DNA from: Prevotellaceae bacterium
Lineage (GTDB): Bacteria > Bacteroidota > Bacteroidia > Bacteroidales > UBA932
Reading direction: 5' to 3'
Assembly (NCBI GenBank): GCA_031273285.1
Contig: JAISSE010000046.1
Location: 1-18,408, forward strand
DNA length: 18,408 bases
The notes beneath the pieces are model-generated. The model searched no databases. It was not told the DNA's origin and saw only the letters and a program-made list of their open reading frames with translations. Position numbers and translations under genes: made by a program. Shown one piece after another: positions 1 through 7,375 of the stretch; position 1 is the first letter of the stretch, and every line of letters starts with the position of its first letter.

Positions 1-95
1 GTAGAACCCCAAACTATGTATATCAGGAAATAAGCGACAAATATGCCTGTCGTCTTCCTTCCCGTTTCTTTTATCCGCTCATTTTCCGAAAACAC
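1..95 (-). CDS. EamA/DMT-family transporter, N-terminal fragment (runs off the left edge)
   Basis: An open frame on the minus strand begins with GTG at 95-93 and stays open to base 1 (31 codons). It reads [15 protein letters not shown], a charged cytoplasmic N-terminus, followed by a hydrophobic helix ending in YIVWGS. That YxxWGS(T) ending of the first helix is the hallmark start of EamA (drug/metabolite transporter, RhaT-like) inner-membrane exporters, which normally have ten helices. No ATG lies in frame nearby, so GTG is my choice. It overlaps the 3' end of the malY-like gene by 17 bases, which fits translational coupling at the end of the cluster. The substrate is unknown; export of an amino acid or sulfur metabolite would suit the neighbour. 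The family call rests on one helix only, so confidence is moderate. Confidence 0.65.
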   Translation of the reverse strand, partial: MFSENERIKETGRKTTGIFVAYFLIYIVWGS

Positions 96-1239
96 GTCCG
101 AATCGTTCCAGTCCTTCAATGAGGAGTTTCTTCGGGCACGCTATATTGAATCTGATAAACCCTTCGCCCGCTTTTCCGTACATTGTTCCTTCGTTTATCC
201 GTAATTTTGCCCTGTCAAGGAGAATTTCCGCAATTTCGGCAGATGACAGTCCGAGTTTTGCGCAGTCCACCCAAACCAGATAGGTTGCTTCGAGCGGTAA
301 TACCGTCAATAGAGGGAAATATTCCGAAAAATATTTTTTTAAACAGATGTAATTGTCATATAAATACAGCTTTAACGCTTCGAGCCATTCTTCTCCCTCG
401 GTGTATGCGGCAATCAAAGCCTCTACGGCAAAGACATTTATTTCGCATACTTCATTTACATTAAGCGCTTTATCTATTTTTTTCCGTTTGTCTTCATCGG
501 CAGATATGATATTCGCCACCTGTATTCCCGCCAGATTGAATGTTTTGCTTGGTGCCGTGCAAGTAACTGAATTATACAGAAAATCATCGTTTACGGATGC
601 AAAGGGAACATGCGTATGACCGGCATAAACCAAATCGCAGTGTATCTCGTCGGAAACAACGGTTATGCTGTTCCGTAGGCAAATATCACCGATTTTGCTC
701 AGTTCCTCCCTCGACCATACCCTGCCCGCCGGATTGTGCGGATTGCAGAGCAGCAGCAGTTTTGCTTCCGGGTCGGAGGCTTTTGTCGCCAAATCGTCAA
801 AATCAACGGTATATCTTCCGTCTTTATATATCAAATCGTTTGATACAATCTCACACCGGTCGTTACGGATGGAGGAAAAAAAACAGTTGTATACGGGCGA
901 CTGGACTATTACCTTATCTCCCGGATTTGCAAGGGCTTTGATGATTGCGGACAGGGCAGGCACTACACCGGTAGTGAAAAGTATCTGTTCGCGTTGAATA
1001 CGGAAATTATGTCTTCCGGCAAACCATCCCGTAACCGCATCGAAGTACGAATCGGGGACTTTCGTGTAACCGAAAATACCATGCCGCACTCTTTTCTCAA
1101 GGGCTTCGATGATGGGCGGAGCCGTACGGAAATCCATGTCGGCTACCCACATCGGCAAAATATCGCTGTTCCTGTCCGAATCCCATTTATAGGAATTGCT
1201 GTTTCGACGGGGAATTATTTCATCAAAATCGTATTTCAT
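79..1239 (-). CDS. MalY/PatB-type PLP-dependent C-S lyase / aminotransferase
   Basis: This is a fold-type I PLP enzyme of 386 residues, the usual length for MalY/PatB (about 390). The family cleaves cystathionine or related C-S bonds to a thiol, pyruvate and ammonia in the cytosol. Visible motifs are the N-terminal [10 protein letters not shown], the CNPHNPAG loop at about 165-172, the PLP-contacting SDEIH at 196-200 (D197), and the Schiff-base lysine K232 in SKTFNLAG, close to the K233 position of E. coli MalY. The frame is open 19 codons further upstream, but I chose the ATG at 1239-1237. The protein then starts MKYDFDEII as family members do, and the gene sits 2 bases after the DUF3737 stop rather than overlapping it by 55. 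The downstream transporter gene overlaps its end. Whether it is a true beta-lyase or another aminotransferase cannot be decided from sequence. Confidence 0.9.
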   Translation of the reverse strand: MKYDFDEIIPRRNSNSYKWDSDRNSDILPMWVADMDFRTAPPIIEALEKRVRHGIFGYTKVPDSYFDAVTGWFAGRHNFRIQREQILFTTGVVPALSAIIKALANPGDKVIVQSPVYNCFFSSIRNDRCEIVSNDLIYKDGRYTVDFDDLATKASDPEAKLLLLCNPHNPAGRVWSREELSKIGDICLRNSITVVSDEIHCDLVYAGHTHVPFASVNDDFLYNSVTCTAPSKTFNLAGIQVANIISADEDKRKKIDKALNVNEVCEINVFAVEALIAAYTEGEEWLEALKLYLYDNYICLKKYFSEYFPLLTVLPLEATYLVWVDCAKLGLSSAEIAEILLDRAKLRINEGTMYGKAGEGFIRFNIACPKKLLIEGLERFGRVFGK

Positions 1240-1241
1240 CT

Positions 1242-2102
1242 CTAGCAACAGGTTGATTTTGTGATATTGATATCGCATGCCCCCCGGTTCCTGCAATTTT
1301 CGTCCAGGATAATTTCTCCGATGGCATCTGCCGTTATATATCCCCCATTCGGATTTTTGACGCTTGTGATAGAACTGTTTATGACCGCGTGCAGTGTGCT
1401 GTATTCAAAACACAGGTCGGCACATTCCGCCATTTCGCAATTCACCATTTCGAGATCGGTTGCATAACACAGCGGTTGAGTACCCGATATCTTACAGTTA
1501 ATCAGTCGAAGATTTTTGGAATGCCAGCCGAGATATTCGCCGATAAGAACGGAATCGTAAACCGTAACGTTCTCCGTTTCCCAGAAAGCGTCTTTCGAAT
1601 CCAGATATGCATTGCGTATCACAACGTTTTTTGCATCCTGAAACGAATAATTTCCCTGTAGCCTGAAGCCGTCTATCTCGACATCGCTCGCATTCATGAA
1701 AATGTAATCTCCGCCTTTGACTTCAACATTCCGCAACTCGATATTGCGACAGTTCCAGCAACATTCCGCCGCGCTTGTCAGCTGCACATTTTCGAGATAC
1801 AGCCCGTCGATTTTCCTGAACATCTTGGGAGCTTCCACAAGCGTGTTAATCATGCGGATATTTTTCGAATACCAGATAGCCGCACGGCTGTAAACGGTAA
1901 ACACACAGTCTTCTATCAGGGTATTGTCGTTATGCCAGAACGGGTATTTACACATAAACTCGCATTTGCGGGCTTCGATGTTGCTGCTCTCCTTGACGGC
2001 AGATTCGCCGGGGTAAAATTTTACGTTCTCAAGACATATGTTATTTGTTGCAAATAAAGGTCTTTCGCCTTCAAAAAAAGTATTGCTGATTATTTTTTTC
2101 AT
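1242..2102 (-). CDS. DUF3737 family protein, predicted right-handed beta-helix
   Basis: The protein has 286 residues, no signal peptide and no membrane segment. It is built of short repeating strands such as [45 protein letters not shown] and [11 protein letters not shown], with a spacing of about 20 residues. This pattern indicates a pectate-lyase-like parallel beta-helix with stacked Asn, Cys and hydrophobic positions. The opening ([25 protein letters not shown]) and the YPFWHN and [10 protein letters not shown] segments are what I recall of DUF3737, a family without known function. It is Cys-rich for a cytosolic protein. I recall DUF3737 genes beside PLP aminotransferase genes in other Bacteroidetes and Firmicutes, and here its stop lies 2 bases before the malY-like start. 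That suggests a shared pathway, but no catalytic residues can be named. The family call is fairly sure; the function is unknown. Confidence 0.85.
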   Translation of the reverse strand: MKKIISNTFFEGERPLFATNNICLENVKFYPGESAVKESSNIEARKCEFMCKYPFWHNDNTLIEDCVFTVYSRAAIWYSKNIRMINTLVEAPKMFRKIDGLYLENVQLTSAAECCWNCRNIELRNVEVKGGDYIFMNASDVEIDGFRLQGNYSFQDAKNVVIRNAYLDSKDAFWETENVTVYDSVLIGEYLGWHSKNLRLINCKISGTQPLCYATDLEMVNCEMAECADLCFEYSTLHAVINSSITSVKNPNGGYITADAIGEIILDENCRNRGACDINITKSTCC

Positions 2103-2129
2103 TTTGTCGTATTTTATTATTAAAGTGAT

Positions 2130-3335
2130 TTATCGTGTAAGTTTCAGTAGTTTTCCGTATGTCAGCATCCGCCAGATCCATTCAAGCGGTCCGAACTGCA
2201 GGTAACGCAACCATACATAGCTGTACAGTATCTGAAAAAGAAAGACTCCCGCCGCTATCAGTTCCACGTGAACCAGCCCCATTGCGGCGCCCAGCCCGAA
2301 TCCTGTTCCATAGAAAATAATCATGCCGAAAACCGATTGCGCGATATAATTCGTCAGCGCCATTCTGCCCGGCGCAGCCAGTATGTCAAAGATTTTCGGA
2401 TTTTTATTTTTAAGATGCCACAGACAGACGGACGATATGTATGCCAGACTTACCGGTACCACGCTTATTGCGTAAACAAAGGCATGACCCGTCAGCCCTA
2501 AAGGATTGCCGTTCAAGCTGTCCCATGCATAAAAAACGGATACCGGCAAACCTGCGGCAAATCCGTAAAGCCTGATTTTTTTCAGCAGAGTTTTATGATT
2601 CTTAAGCTCGGCATATATCCTGTTCCTGCCGATGTACAGCCCGATAAGGAATAATCCCAGTACTTTAAAAACCCTGTTGCCGTCGACAAATTCCCGTATC
2701 CTGATAAAGGCGCCCGATACCAGAAATTTCAGGACATCCGAATAACTCTCGCCGTTCACCAGCCATACGCCGAAATTTTCGTCCGTTATACCGTTTTTTC
2801 GGTTGAAGTATTCCGTGGTTCTTATGGCGGGAGCCGCCAAATCGAACCGATACACGGATTTCAGAGCGTCCATAACGACGGGGAAAAATATGAGCGATGC
2901 CGCAACAATCAGCAGTTTTTTATCGGATACGTTCCTGAACAGGGGCAGCAACATGCCGAGTAATGCGTACAGAAGAAGTATGTCGCCGCTCCAGACAAAC
3001 ATCAGGTGTAAAAAACCGATCAGCACAAGAATAACCATTCTTCGGTAAAAAACGGTGAGGTTATTCCGTAACGATTTGGACATCATGACGGAAAAACCGA
3101 TACCGAACAGAATGGAGAACAGGCTGTAGAATTTACCGTCAATGAAGATATACTGCAAATATTTTATTATACGGTCGATATTCGCCGTCGGCATAGCCTC
3201 TGCAACTTCTTCCCTCTGAAAAGTATATAACGAAAATTCGGGAAAATTGGCAAGACAGATGCCCAACAAAGCAATTCCCCTTAAAACGTCCAAAATCCGA
3301 TAGCGGTTACGATTAAAAGAATCACTCGCTATCAT
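2130..3335 (-). CDS. DUF418 domain-containing integral membrane protein (YeiB-like)
   Basis: The protein has 401 residues and is strongly hydrophobic, with roughly eight to ten predicted membrane helices. It begins RYRILDVLRGIALLGICLANF, the usual LDxLRGxALLGI start of DUF418/YeiB proteins, which resemble membrane acyltransferases in that region. It ends with the typical DUF418 signature GPLEWIWRMLTYGK. An internal Pro-Gly-Arg-Met-Ala-Leu-Thr-Asn-Tyr segment (AAPGRMALTNYIAQS) is also family-typical. No biochemical function is established for the family; transport or acyl transfer at the inner membrane has been suggested. Its ATG overlaps the stop of the upstream DUF6599 gene in an ATGA arrangement, so the two are probably translationally coupled. 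The DUF3737 gene follows after 27 bases. Confidence 0.88.
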   Translation of the reverse strand: MIASDSFNRNRYRILDVLRGIALLGICLANFPEFSLYTFQREEVAEAMPTANIDRIIKYLQYIFIDGKFYSLFSILFGIGFSVMMSKSLRNNLTVFYRRMVILVLIGFLHLMFVWSGDILLLYALLGMLLPLFRNVSDKKLLIVAASLIFFPVVMDALKSVYRFDLAAPAIRTTEYFNRKNGITDENFGVWLVNGESYSDVLKFLVSGAFIRIREFVDGNRVFKVLGLFLIGLYIGRNRIYAELKNHKTLLKKIRLYGFAAGLPVSVFYAWDSLNGNPLGLTGHAFVYAISVVPVSLAYISSVCLWHLKNKNPKIFDILAAPGRMALTNYIAQSVFGMIIFYGTGFGLGAAMGLVHVELIAAGVFLFQILYSYVWLRYLQFGPLEWIWRMLTYGKLLKLTR

Positions 3336-4192
3336 TCAAACCGATTTAAAAAATCATATATATCCTTTGAAAAATCCCCCCCGCTTTCGCGAAAAGCTCC
3401 GATGACATATTGCCCTCGCCAAACTATCGGTATATTACCGTTATAGCGGTCGTCGGCGCGAAGATTGCCCTCGGCGAAATTCAGCGACTGTTTGGTGAAT
3501 CCGAAATAGTCGCTCAGGATTTTTTTTGCCCCCTCCCTTGTCTTTCCGTCGATGACAAACAGCTGGATTTTCTGCTCATTCCGGTTATAATCTGCTGTAT
3601 AAACGGGTTTCAGAAATTCATGCCCGATATAATTTTGAGTGATATATGCCTGCGTATGCGGAATCAGTCCATCTTTCGGAAACGAATCGAAAATGTCGGG
3701 ATACGAGGCGCTTGTGTCGATTTTGGCAGCCAGACCCGCCGCTATCTCTTTGAACGCATTTGTAACCGCCTCGCTTTGACTGTTCGACGACATTTTCACA
3801 TAAATGCTGCCCGAAAAGAAAAACAGTCCGTAATCGTCTCCCTGCGCTTCGCCTCCGATGTCGGGATAAAAAGTCATATCCGACGAACGTTCGGAAGCGT
3901 ACATTCCGAAAGCATCTTCGGGAGTCGCATGTCTGTATGCCTGAACGGTAATGTAATCATCTCCGCGGGTATAAACCATACTTGTCATTTCCCGAAAATT
4001 GTTTTCCAGAAACAGGGGCGCCGCTCCGTTGATGCGTTCGTATAGATTGTCGGTGTCGAACACTTCGATGTCGGGCGATATCTTCCAGTCTTTAAGTACG
4101 GGCAGACAGGAGTGTATATTTTCCGGTTTTTGGGCAAAGACCTGTCCCGCAAGGAACAGGCTCAACAGGGTGTATGAAATTTTGCGCTTCAT
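3332..4192 (-). CDS. DUF6599 family secreted protein
   Basis: The protein has 286 residues. It starts with a clear Sec signal peptide: a KRK charge cluster, a Leu-rich core, and a likely cut after GQVFA at residue 20, so the mature protein is expected in the periplasm or outside. The segment YERINGAAPLFLENNF at 51-66 matches the signature region of DUF6599 (usually LFxYINGGAExYLxYGF). The following Y-T-V-Q-A-Y-R and edge-strand patterns (AFGMYASERS, GLFFFSGSIYVKM) also match. The second half looks like a duplicated alpha/beta unit. The family has no known activity. The gene lies 12 bases after the aldo/keto reductase gene and overlaps the DUF418 gene by 4 bases, so export and membrane functions appear to be made together. 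Confidence 0.75.
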   Translation of the reverse strand: MKRKISYTLLSLFLAGQVFAQKPENIHSCLPVLKDWKISPDIEVFDTDNLYERINGAAPLFLENNFREMTSMVYTRGDDYITVQAYRHATPEDAFGMYASERSSDMTFYPDIGGEAQGDDYGLFFFSGSIYVKMSSNSQSEAVTNAFKEIAAGLAAKIDTSASYPDIFDSFPKDGLIPHTQAYITQNYIGHEFLKPVYTADYNRNEQKIQLFVIDGKTREGAKKILSDYFGFTKQSLNFAEGNLRADDRYNGNIPIVWRGQYVIGAFRESGGDFSKDIYDFLNRFE

Positions 4193-4204
4193 CTTAACTG
4201 CAAA

Positions 4205-5392
4205 TTATGCCAGAAAACAGGACGGGACATCGACAATCGGCGTAATCGCCGCAATTTTATCGGCAACTTTGAAGCCGGAAATACAATGCGTTACCGTACA
4301 TTTTTCACATCCCGAACAGGCATTGTTTGCAACGGACAGTTCGGTCAGCGTATCCTTCGACAGCGAGGGCTGTCTGTAACCGTAGTTATACATGTAGGCA
4401 CGCATAATATCGGGGATGGGCAGGTGTTTTGAACATTGTTTCACACAGTCGCCGCAACTCTGGCAGTAAAGCAGTTCCTTTTCCTTCAAACCCGCCAGAT
4501 ATTTGATGTCCGATGCTTCCAGTTTGGGCGAATGAGCCGCTTCCAGGCAATTATCCAGCAAATCGAAACTTGTGAATCCCGGTATTGCCGTTGTGATGTT
4601 GGGGTTTTGCCACACCCAGCGCAGGCAGGCGGCGCCGTTCACTTTCGATGTCGCTTCGGCGTCCGCCACGCCTCCGACCATTGATTTCATGGCGACAAAA
4701 CCCATGCCGGCTTTCACGCCGCGCCGAATGGCGGCATCCACCTCCGGAAGAATATTCAGTTTGAAATTATAACTGATCAGGCACACTTCGTATATCCCCG
4801 TTGCAATAGCCTCGTCTATCTGACCCGGTTTGTTGGCATGTGTGGAAAAACCGATATGTCTGACTTTACCGTCGGCTTTGAACTTCTTCAACATTTTAAC
4901 CAGACGCGGATCATTGACCACATCCAGATTTTCAACGGCATGCGTGTAGAAAATGTCCACGTAATCCATTTGCAGGCGACGAAGGCTGGTATTCAGCATG
5001 TCCTCGTACTCCTGTTCGAAATTGTCCGACTTGAGATTGGCTTTGCCTTTGGTTGCAATGGTGAAAGTCCTGCGGTCCTTGTCCTTGAAAAACACGCCGA
5101 GCATTTCTTCGTTTTTCCCGTTCTGATAGCCGTGAGCGGTATCGAAATGGGTAAGTCCCGAATTGTAAGCCGCACGGACAACGGCGGGATTATCCGCACG
5201 CATGACGCCCATGCTCAAAATGGGTATTTCCATACCCGTTTTACCCAGTTTGCGGGTAACAATCTTTTGTTTCGCGCCGTCAGTCGGCGCCGTTGCCGCA
5301 GATTTGCAGCCGGCAATTTGAGACGCAACAACTGCGCCTGCGCCTGCCAAAGCAGAAATATTCAAAAATTTACGTCTATTAATATTTTTCAT
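4205..5392 (-). CDS. Tat-exported lipoprotein aldo/keto reductase with C-terminal double Fe-S motif
   Basis: The protein has 395 residues. The N-terminus carries a twin-arginine motif (NRRKFLN, R6-R7), a hydrophobic stretch and a lipobox (IAGC, C29), so it is probably folded in the cytosol, exported by Tat and lipid-anchored. The aldo/keto reductase barrel (about 45-305) shows a plausible catalytic tetrad: D84 and Y89 in FDTAHGYQNG, K115 in ATKGK, and H151 in FYTHAV. The tail holds CxxCxxCxxxC (C310, C313, C316, C320) and CxxCxxCxxxxC (C359, C362, C365, C370), enough for two [4Fe-4S] clusters. Bacteroidetes commonly carry such AKR/ferredoxin fusions; their substrates are unknown. An exported enzyme would not have cytosolic NADPH at hand, so the Fe-S tail may feed electrons instead. 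It is the first gene of the cluster and has a strong promoter 85-117 bases upstream. Confidence 0.88.
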   Translation of the reverse strand: MKNINRRKFLNISALAGAGAVVASQIAGCKSAATAPTDGAKQKIVTRKLGKTGMEIPILSMGVMRADNPAVVRAAYNSGLTHFDTAHGYQNGKNEEMLGVFFKDKDRRTFTIATKGKANLKSDNFEQEYEDMLNTSLRRLQMDYVDIFYTHAVENLDVVNDPRLVKMLKKFKADGKVRHIGFSTHANKPGQIDEAIATGIYEVCLISYNFKLNILPEVDAAIRRGVKAGMGFVAMKSMVGGVADAEATSKVNGAACLRWVWQNPNITTAIPGFTSFDLLDNCLEAAHSPKLEASDIKYLAGLKEKELLYCQSCGDCVKQCSKHLPIPDIMRAYMYNYGYRQPSLSKDTLTELSVANNACSGCEKCTVTHCISGFKVADKIAAITPIVDVPSCFLA

Positions 5393-5477
5393 AATAAAAT
5401 AATTTTAATTATGTTTCTATATAAAATCCTTAATATAATATTAGTGCTTTCCGAATATCAGTGCTTTTTTCTCCCCG

Positions 5478-5509
5478 CAAAAGTAGTATTTTTTTTAATA
5501 TCAAACAAA
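5478..5509 (-). promoter_or_regulatory. Bacteroidetes-type promoter for the six-gene minus-strand cluster
   Basis: Read on the minus strand, TTTG at 5509-5506 is followed after 20 bases by TACTTTTG at 5485-5478. This is a perfect fit to the Bacteroidetes primary-sigma consensus (TTTG-N19-21-TAnnTTTG). Transcription would begin near 5470, giving a leader of roughly 75-80 bases before the reductase ATG at 5392. No other equally good promoter was seen between the six genes. Confidence 0.65.
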
Positions 5510-5592
5510 AATTTTTTTCGGAATGACGGTAATAGCTTCTGTTATACAGGCATAAAAAATAAATAATATATAATAACCAATGTTGCGCCGTC

Positions 5593-5618
5593 TCCGATTT
5601 TTAGTTGGCGACATCGGA
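5593..5618. repeat. Inverted repeat TCCGAT-N14-ATCGGA
   Basis: A perfect 6-base inverted repeat lies in the divergent intergenic region, about 85 bases upstream of the leftward -33 box and about 110 bases upstream of the rightward one. It could be an operator half-site pair or part of a degraded repeat. Nothing in the window identifies a binding protein. Confidence 0.3.
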
Positions 5619-5728
5619 CTCCGAAGGGGTTCGCAGCTGCATGACAATAATGTATTGCAAATTACTTATTTCGCTTCCCTAAAAGTGATATTTTGCCGAC
5701 CGGCTTTTGCATCGCTTAAAAAAAACAT

Positions 5729-5759
5729 TTTGCAGAATCGGAATTTCTTTCTATCTTGC
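5729..5759 (+). promoter_or_regulatory. Probable promoter of the carboxyltransferase operon
   Basis: TTTG at 5729-5732, a 19-base spacer, and TATCTTGC at 5752-5759. The -33 box and spacing match the Bacteroidetes consensus; the -7 box has TA and a shortened TTG, so it is an imperfect match. The predicted start is near 5766, leaving a leader of about 55 bases that begins with the hairpin at 5769-5785. Confidence 0.4.
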
Positions 5760-5768
5760 AATAATTTT

Positions 5769-5785
5769 CACCCGCAGAACGGGTG
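5769..5785 (+). promoter_or_regulatory. 5'-leader hairpin CACCCG/CGGGTG upstream of the carboxyltransferase gene
   Basis: CACCCG (5769-5774) and CGGGTG (5780-5785) form a perfect 6-bp GC-rich stem with a CAGAA loop, in otherwise AT-rich DNA. It lies a few bases after the predicted transcription start and 36 bases before the ATG. It has no U-tract, so it is not a terminator. It could stabilise the mRNA or be an operator. Confidence 0.45.
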
Positions 5786-5821
5786 TATATTTAATAATAG
5801 GTATAACTTTAGTAAAAAAGT

Positions 5822-7363
5822 ATGAGTATTAAACAAAAGATTGAAAATCTGGAGATACGGCGAGCAGATCTCGCAAAAGGCGGAGGCGTGAAAGCCGTGG
5901 AAAAACAACATGCGGGAGGTAAACTGACGGCAAGAGAAAGGATAGAAAAACTGCTCGACAGGGGTTCTTTCCACGAATATGACATGTTTATACGGCACGA
6001 AACCCGCGAGTTCGGGATGGACGATAAAACCATGCCGGCTGACGGTGTTGTAACGGGAACAGGAAGTATTGACGGCAAACCTGTTGCCGTTTTTGCACAG
6101 GATTTTACCGTAATGGGAGGCTCTTTGGGGCTGATGCATGCACGTAAAATCACGAAAATACTTGATTATGCCATGGATATGCGTATTCCGGTCATCGGAA
6201 TCAACGATTCGGGAGGCGCGCGGATACAGGAAGGCGTCAATGCTTTGGCGGGATACGGCGAAATATTCTATCGTAACACAATGGCAAGCGGGGTGATACC
6301 TCAAATTTCGGTTATTCTGGGACCTTGTGCCGGCGGCGCCGTGTATTCTCCGGCTCTCACTGATTTTGTGTTTGTTGTGGAAAACATTTCGAAAATGTTT
6401 ATCACCGGACCCGAAGTCATCAAAACGGTACTGGGCGAAGATATTTCGCAGGAAGACCTTGGCGGAGCGCGGGTACATGCCGAAATCACGGGAAACGCCC
6501 ATATCTATTCGCAAACCGAAGACGAATGTTTCGAAAAGATAAAGAATTTGATACGTTTGCTGCCTGCCAACAACAGCGAAAAGGCTGCCCGCATCGACAC
6601 AAAACAGCCCGAATCGGGCAATATCGGCGAAATAGTCCCCGACGACGCCTCCGCGCCTTATGATGTGCGGGATATTGTCCGCGCGATAACCGATGATTCA
6701 TATTTCTATGAAATTCAGGAACTCTGGGCGGCAAATATCGTTGTCGGATTTGCCCGTATGGACGGTGAAACGGTGGGATTTATCGCCAATCAGCCTCTGG
6801 TACTGGCGGGTGTACTCGATTGCGATTCATCCGACAAGGCGGCGCGATTTATCCGTTTTTGCGACGCTTTCAATATCCCGATAATAACTTTGGAAGATTT
6901 ACCGGGCTATCTTCCGGGAGTAGACCAGGAACATTCCGGAGTTATCAGGCACGGCGCCAAAATGTTGTATGCCTACAGCGAGGCAACCGTACCGAAAATA
7001 ACCGTTATCCTGCGAAAGGCATACGGCGGAGGCTATATCGCAATGAACTCAAGACATTTGAAGGCGGATTTCGTTTTTGCATGGCCCTCAGCCGAAATTG
7101 CGGTTATGGGACCCGAAGGAGCTGCCAATATCATATTCCGCAAAGAAATTGCCGAAGCCGAAAACCCCGCGGAAGTCCGGAAACAAAAGGTAGCCGAATA
7201 CAGGGAGAAGTTCGCCAATCCGTTTGTCGCCGCCGGCAAAGGCTATATCGACGCTGTCATCACTCCGGGACAAACCCGTGAGTTTCTGTTGCATGCCCTG
7301 AAAACGGCAAAGGGTAAAACAACAGCAACGCCTCAAAAGAAACATGGAATACCTCCGTTTTAA
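5822..7363 (+). CDS. mmdA: Biotin-dependent acyl-CoA carboxyltransferase (PccB/MmdA type)
   Basis: The protein has 513 residues, typical of the carboxyltransferase subunit of propionyl-CoA carboxylase or the alpha subunit of methylmalonyl-CoA decarboxylase (about 510-520). It moves a carboxyl group between carboxybiotin and propionyl-/methylmalonyl-CoA in the cytosol. Two crotonase-like halves are visible. The N-half has GGARIQEG (131-138) and the oxyanion/CoA-binding GPCAGGA (167-173). The C-half has PGYLPGVDQE, AYGGG (400-404) and MGPEGAANIIF. It ends KKHGIPPF, close to the KHGNIPL tail usual for this family. The start follows an A-rich leader without Shine-Dalgarno. The biotin carrier gene follows after 12 bases. 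No biotin carboxylase or MmdB/OadB membrane subunit is adjacent, so carboxylase and Na+-pumping decarboxylase roles cannot be separated; the symbol is therefore provisional. Confidence 0.9.
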   Translation: MSIKQKIENLEIRRADLAKGGGVKAVEKQHAGGKLTARERIEKLLDRGSFHEYDMFIRHETREFGMDDKTMPADGVVTGTGSIDGKPVAVFAQDFTVMGGSLGLMHARKITKILDYAMDMRIPVIGINDSGGARIQEGVNALAGYGEIFYRNTMASGVIPQISVILGPCAGGAVYSPALTDFVFVVENISKMFITGPEVIKTVLGEDISQEDLGGARVHAEITGNAHIYSQTEDECFEKIKNLIRLLPANNSEKAARIDTKQPESGNIGEIVPDDASAPYDVRDIVRAITDDSYFYEIQELWAANIVVGFARMDGETVGFIANQPLVLAGVLDCDSSDKAARFIRFCDAFNIPIITLEDLPGYLPGVDQEHSGVIRHGAKMLYAYSEATVPKITVILRKAYGGGYIAMNSRHLKADFVFAWPSAEIAVMGPEGAANIIFRKEIAEAENPAEVRKQKVAEYREKFANPFVAAGKGYIDAVITPGQTREFLLHALKTAKGKTTATPQKKHGIPPF

Positions 7364-7375
7364 ATTATTAACAGC

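Larger units (their letters stand above)
5393..5821. other. Divergent intergenic region (429 bases) without a convincing gene
   Basis: This AT-rich stretch separates the leftward and rightward operons. It contains the two promoters listed separately, an inverted repeat TCCGAT/ATCGGA (5593-5598 and 5613-5618), and a G+C-richer patch at about 5581-5640. It also holds two imperfect copies of a TTTCGCTTCCCTAAAA / TTTTGCATCGCTTAAA element at about 5669-5722. An 81-codon frame at 5580-5825 overlaps the next gene's start and has a low-complexity translation, so I do not call it. Confidence 0.6.

Noticed and set aside
1240..1296. Upstream 19-codon extension of the MalY-like protein
   Set aside because: It would overlap the DUF3737 gene by 55 bases and adds residues ([12 protein letters not shown]) not typical of the family; the internal ATG gives the normal length and puts the catalytic lysine at the expected position.
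3410..4045. Long plus-strand frame of 211 codons opposite the DUF6599 gene
   Set aside because: The opposite strand encodes a protein with signal peptide and family motifs in a tight operon; the plus-strand translation has no domain pattern and is a shadow frame.
5769..5785. Hairpin as a rho-independent terminator
   Set aside because: The stem is only 6 bp and is not followed by a T-run; it lies in the leader of an expressed gene.
5580..5825. Plus-strand frame of 81 codons in the divergent intergenic region
   Set aside because: It overlaps the carboxyltransferase start, spans the predicted promoter and leader hairpin, and its translation is a low-complexity mix without any domain pattern.
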